Source: Thuidium tamariscinum
Lineage: Eukaryota; Streptophyta; Bryopsida; Hypnales; Thuidiaceae
Assembly: GCA_947034885.2 (NCBI GenBank)
Contig: OX344751.2
Coordinates: 36,321,582 to 36,385,581, forward strand
Direction: 5' to 3'
DNA: 64,000 bases
The notes beneath the pieces are model-generated. The model was not told the DNA's origin. It searched no databases and was given only the letters and a program-made list of their open reading frames with translations. This document shows positions 61,709 through 64,000 of the stretch, one piece after another. Every line of letters starts with the position of its first letter. Positions within the stretch are counted from its first letter, which is position 1. Made by a program: the position numbers and the translations under genes.

Positions 61709-63301
61709 TCCCCTTAAATGCCCAATGCCTTTTTTGAGCTTTCAATTGAGTGAATTATTGACAAAATATTCAAATATCTCGAGATAATAACACTTAGAGA
61801 TATCCAGATGTTATGTAGTGATCTCCCATTGCTTTGCATAAATCTCTTGATGTTTTACATTATCTCCTTATGACCATTTTTTTTCAAATATTATTTTTGA
61901 ACCTTTTGAAAGTCCAAAAGTAGTTAAATGTGGCATACTCACTCTAAATTGAACAAAAATCCAACATTCATATTTGATAACATAGTTGATAAGTTGTATC
62001 AATTTCTTTTGAATTATAAACATACAAATTCAACATTTTAGTAATCATGTAGGAAAAGAAAACACATCAATATCACTTATGGATTGAAAGATTATAATGT
62101 TTGATCATGAGTGTGTTAAAACTATATAAGTGATTTGAAGTCTTTCAATCCTCTTTTCACATGTCAAATCTAAAAAATTGGTCATCAAAAAACATATGAG
62201 GTTAATGGGCCCAATATGCATAACTTAAATCAATTAAAACTTCTCAAAATCTATTCTTTACATGAAATTATAATGTAATTTTTTCTCTTAGATTTAGTGT
62301 ATTTGAGGCTTCAAGAGCCTTGTTCAACACTATAGGGTCATTGCAAGAAACACTTCACGATTTTGTCTCAAAAACACAATCTTTGGATGTAGGACTGACA
62401 GTACTGTGCGATCCTGCCAATACTGCGCATCTGCATTGCGCTTGTCAATGTTAGCCGTTGATTTTTGGGTACCTGTAAATTTGGGTTGTTGATTTAGTAT
62501 TATGTAGTACTATGAAGTACTACTCAGGCCACTGCGGGTAGAAAAATTATAGTAGAAAAGGGGTTTGTGGACCTTTTCATTTTTAGTAATTAAAAAAAAC
62601 TCAAAAAAATATTTAATAAAATACATTTTTCTAAACAAAATTGTGCTCACATTGCAACAAAAAATTCTTTTAGGAATTTTTTTCCCTCTTCATAGCCTTT
62701 TTTACCTAGGAAGGTCACTTTGACCCCATGTGTGCAATAGACATGTTGCTAATTTCATAAAAACTCATCATTACCCCTTGTAATGTTAGTAGACCTCCAA
62801 CACGTCCAATTTGTGGCTTCAAATTCGGATTTTTGGGTCAAAAATAGGACTAAAAACCTCCAAAATGCCCAAAGTAGACACCCAATTGGAGGTAGTTCAA
62901 AAATAGTAAACTAATTGTAAGAAAACTAAAAAAATTATTCAACGTCTAAAACTTTTGTGTGCACCTTCATTTGAAATTTCAAGCCCATAGGATAAAAGAT
63001 GCAAAAGTTATGAGCATAAAACTACCTATTGGAGGTCAAGGGGGACAAAAAAAAGGACAAGTGTTTCTTGCAATCACCCTATAGCAGAAAGTCAAGATTG
63101 CAATGGACACCTTTGCACAAATTCTTGAATAAGAAAATCATAATCAATTATTTTCAAAATTGGATTATTGATGCTCAAATTGAACTTCAAAAAGAAATTA
63201 AAAAAATAGATACTACTAAAAATAGCAACTTTATCAAATTTTATTTAACTTCAAAATATTGTCAACACCAAAATTTGGTCCCTTAGGCATTTAGGGGTTA
63301 A
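61709..63301. mobile_element. TTAA-type element carrying a nested TIR element
   Basis: The right end is GGCATTTAGGGGTTAA. The left end (CCTTAAATGCCCAATGCC) matches its inverse but merges with the MITE at 61358-61708, so the exact left boundary is unclear. Without the nested element at 62335-63079 the body is about 850 bp, the usual size of this family. Confidence 0.65.
62335..63079. mobile_element. GCAAGAAACAC-family TIR element, subfamily B, nested
   Basis: The left end is GGGTCATTGCAAGAAACACT and the right end AGTGTTTCTTGCAATCACCC, 745 bp, with TATA on both sides. It aligns along its whole length with 15684-16439. Confidence 0.85.
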
Positions 63302-63344
63302 ATCAAGGTTTGAAGAACTTTTAATTCAAGAAGGATGTTGTTGA

Positions 63345-63587
63345 TATAGAGTGTATAATGGATGATAGAGAATCTTTCTATGTATTGTGGGTCACAAGTG
63401 CAAATATTCATCCTTGGGATTTTTTATGAAGTCTTGTATTGTAGTTCTACCTCCAATGAGTGTTCTTGGGTATTCAAGGTTTTACATGGTAAAGTAGGAG
63501 GTTCATAAAGTGCCCATCTAAGAGTTGAAATTGAATTTTGGAGAGGTAAAACTTCTTGAATTGTTTTTCAAGAAGTTTTCCTTCACT
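63345..63587. repeat. Two abutting repeat fragments
   Basis: Positions 63345-63480 are a copy of the repeat at 50085 and 51685. Positions 63490-63587 match the left part of the MITE at 28466-28850 (AGTAGGAGGTTCATAAA, CCATCTAAGAGTTG) and stop where the next element begins. Confidence 0.6.
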
Positions 63588-63880
63588 TGATGATTGCAAG
63601 AAACACTTGTCCTATTTTTTGTCCCCTTGACCTCCAACAGGTAGTTTTTTGCTCATAACTTTTGCATAGTTTGCCCTATCAACTTGAAATTTGGAATGAA
63701 GGTGCACACAAAAGTTTTATATTTTGTATAATTTTTTCAATTTTCTTAAAATTATTTTACTATTTTTAAACTTCCCCCAATTGGCTATCTACCTTGGCCA
63801 TTTTGGAGGTTTTTAGTCCTATTTTTGACCCAAAAATGCAAATTTTGAGCTGAAAATTGGCATGCAAGGACCTCACCTAA
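63588..63880. mobile_element. GCAAGAAACAC-family TIR element, subfamily B, partial
   Basis: It starts GATTGCAAGAAACACTTGTC and continues as the inverse of 16440 leftward (CCTTGACCTCCAACAGG, GCTCATAACTTTTGCATA, TGGAGGTTTTTAGTCC). The match fades at about 63880, near the window edge. Confidence 0.75.
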
Positions 63881-64000
63881 AGTTACACAAGACCACGAAG
63901 AGATTTTTTGAAAATACTATACTGTTCAACCTCCACATGTCGTCAAAGTGGCTGACTTTGTGCAAGTGTAGAGAGTAGTGTTTATTTTTTCCAAAGATGA

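Overview
This window is nuclear DNA from a land plant. It has intron-rich genes with canonical GT-AG junctions, set in very AT-rich intergenic DNA full of small inverted-repeat transposons. A complete epsilon-tubulin gene points to a plant with flagellated, basal-body-bearing sperm. A bryophyte, most likely a moss, is my inference; species-level identity cannot be read from the sequence. I found no tRNA, rRNA, CRISPR array or retroelement polymerase or capsid gene.

Layout. Positions 1-5573 hold the edge of an unidentified minus-strand gene, a short shared upstream region, and a 16-exon epsilon-tubulin gene whose first intron carries a fossil piece of plastid atpB. At 8790-10826 lies a three-exon truncated (2-on-2) hemoglobin of the GLB3 type. 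From 10.8 to 19.0 kb there are nested DNA transposons. At 19539-21996 is a five-exon SMP-domain LEA protein with an ABRE-like site upstream. At 24398-25745 is a damaged C2-domain gene. At 30720-30976 on the minus strand are the last two exons of a GAPDH gene. At 38475-42039 is a complete 12-exon plastid-type glycolytic GAPDH (GAPCp-like). A 129-residue coiled-coil reading frame lies at 43324-43713. From 44 to 64 kb I see only repeats and unrecognised AT-rich DNA.

The intact genes do not form an obvious pathway: basal-body assembly, oxygen binding, desiccation protection and plastid glycolysis. For epsilon-tubulin, hemoglobin, LEA and GAPDH I joined exons by hand. In each case the summed exon length is a multiple of three and gives a protein of the usual family length (469, 171, 302 and 429 residues).

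The most striking repeat signal is a set of about nine elements. Most have ends reading TTAACCCCT...AGGGGTTAA. One has a paralogous empty site of identical length that supports insertion at TTAA, the target of piggyBac-type transposases. A second, unrelated inverted-repeat family (ends near GGGTGATTGCAAGAAACAC) has five copies. The two families are nested in each other in both directions. Other points of interest are CACTA-type MITEs, several TA-flanked MITEs, an 85-bp six-copy array that creates three false overlapping reading frames, and multi-copy tandem repeats beside the damaged C2 gene.
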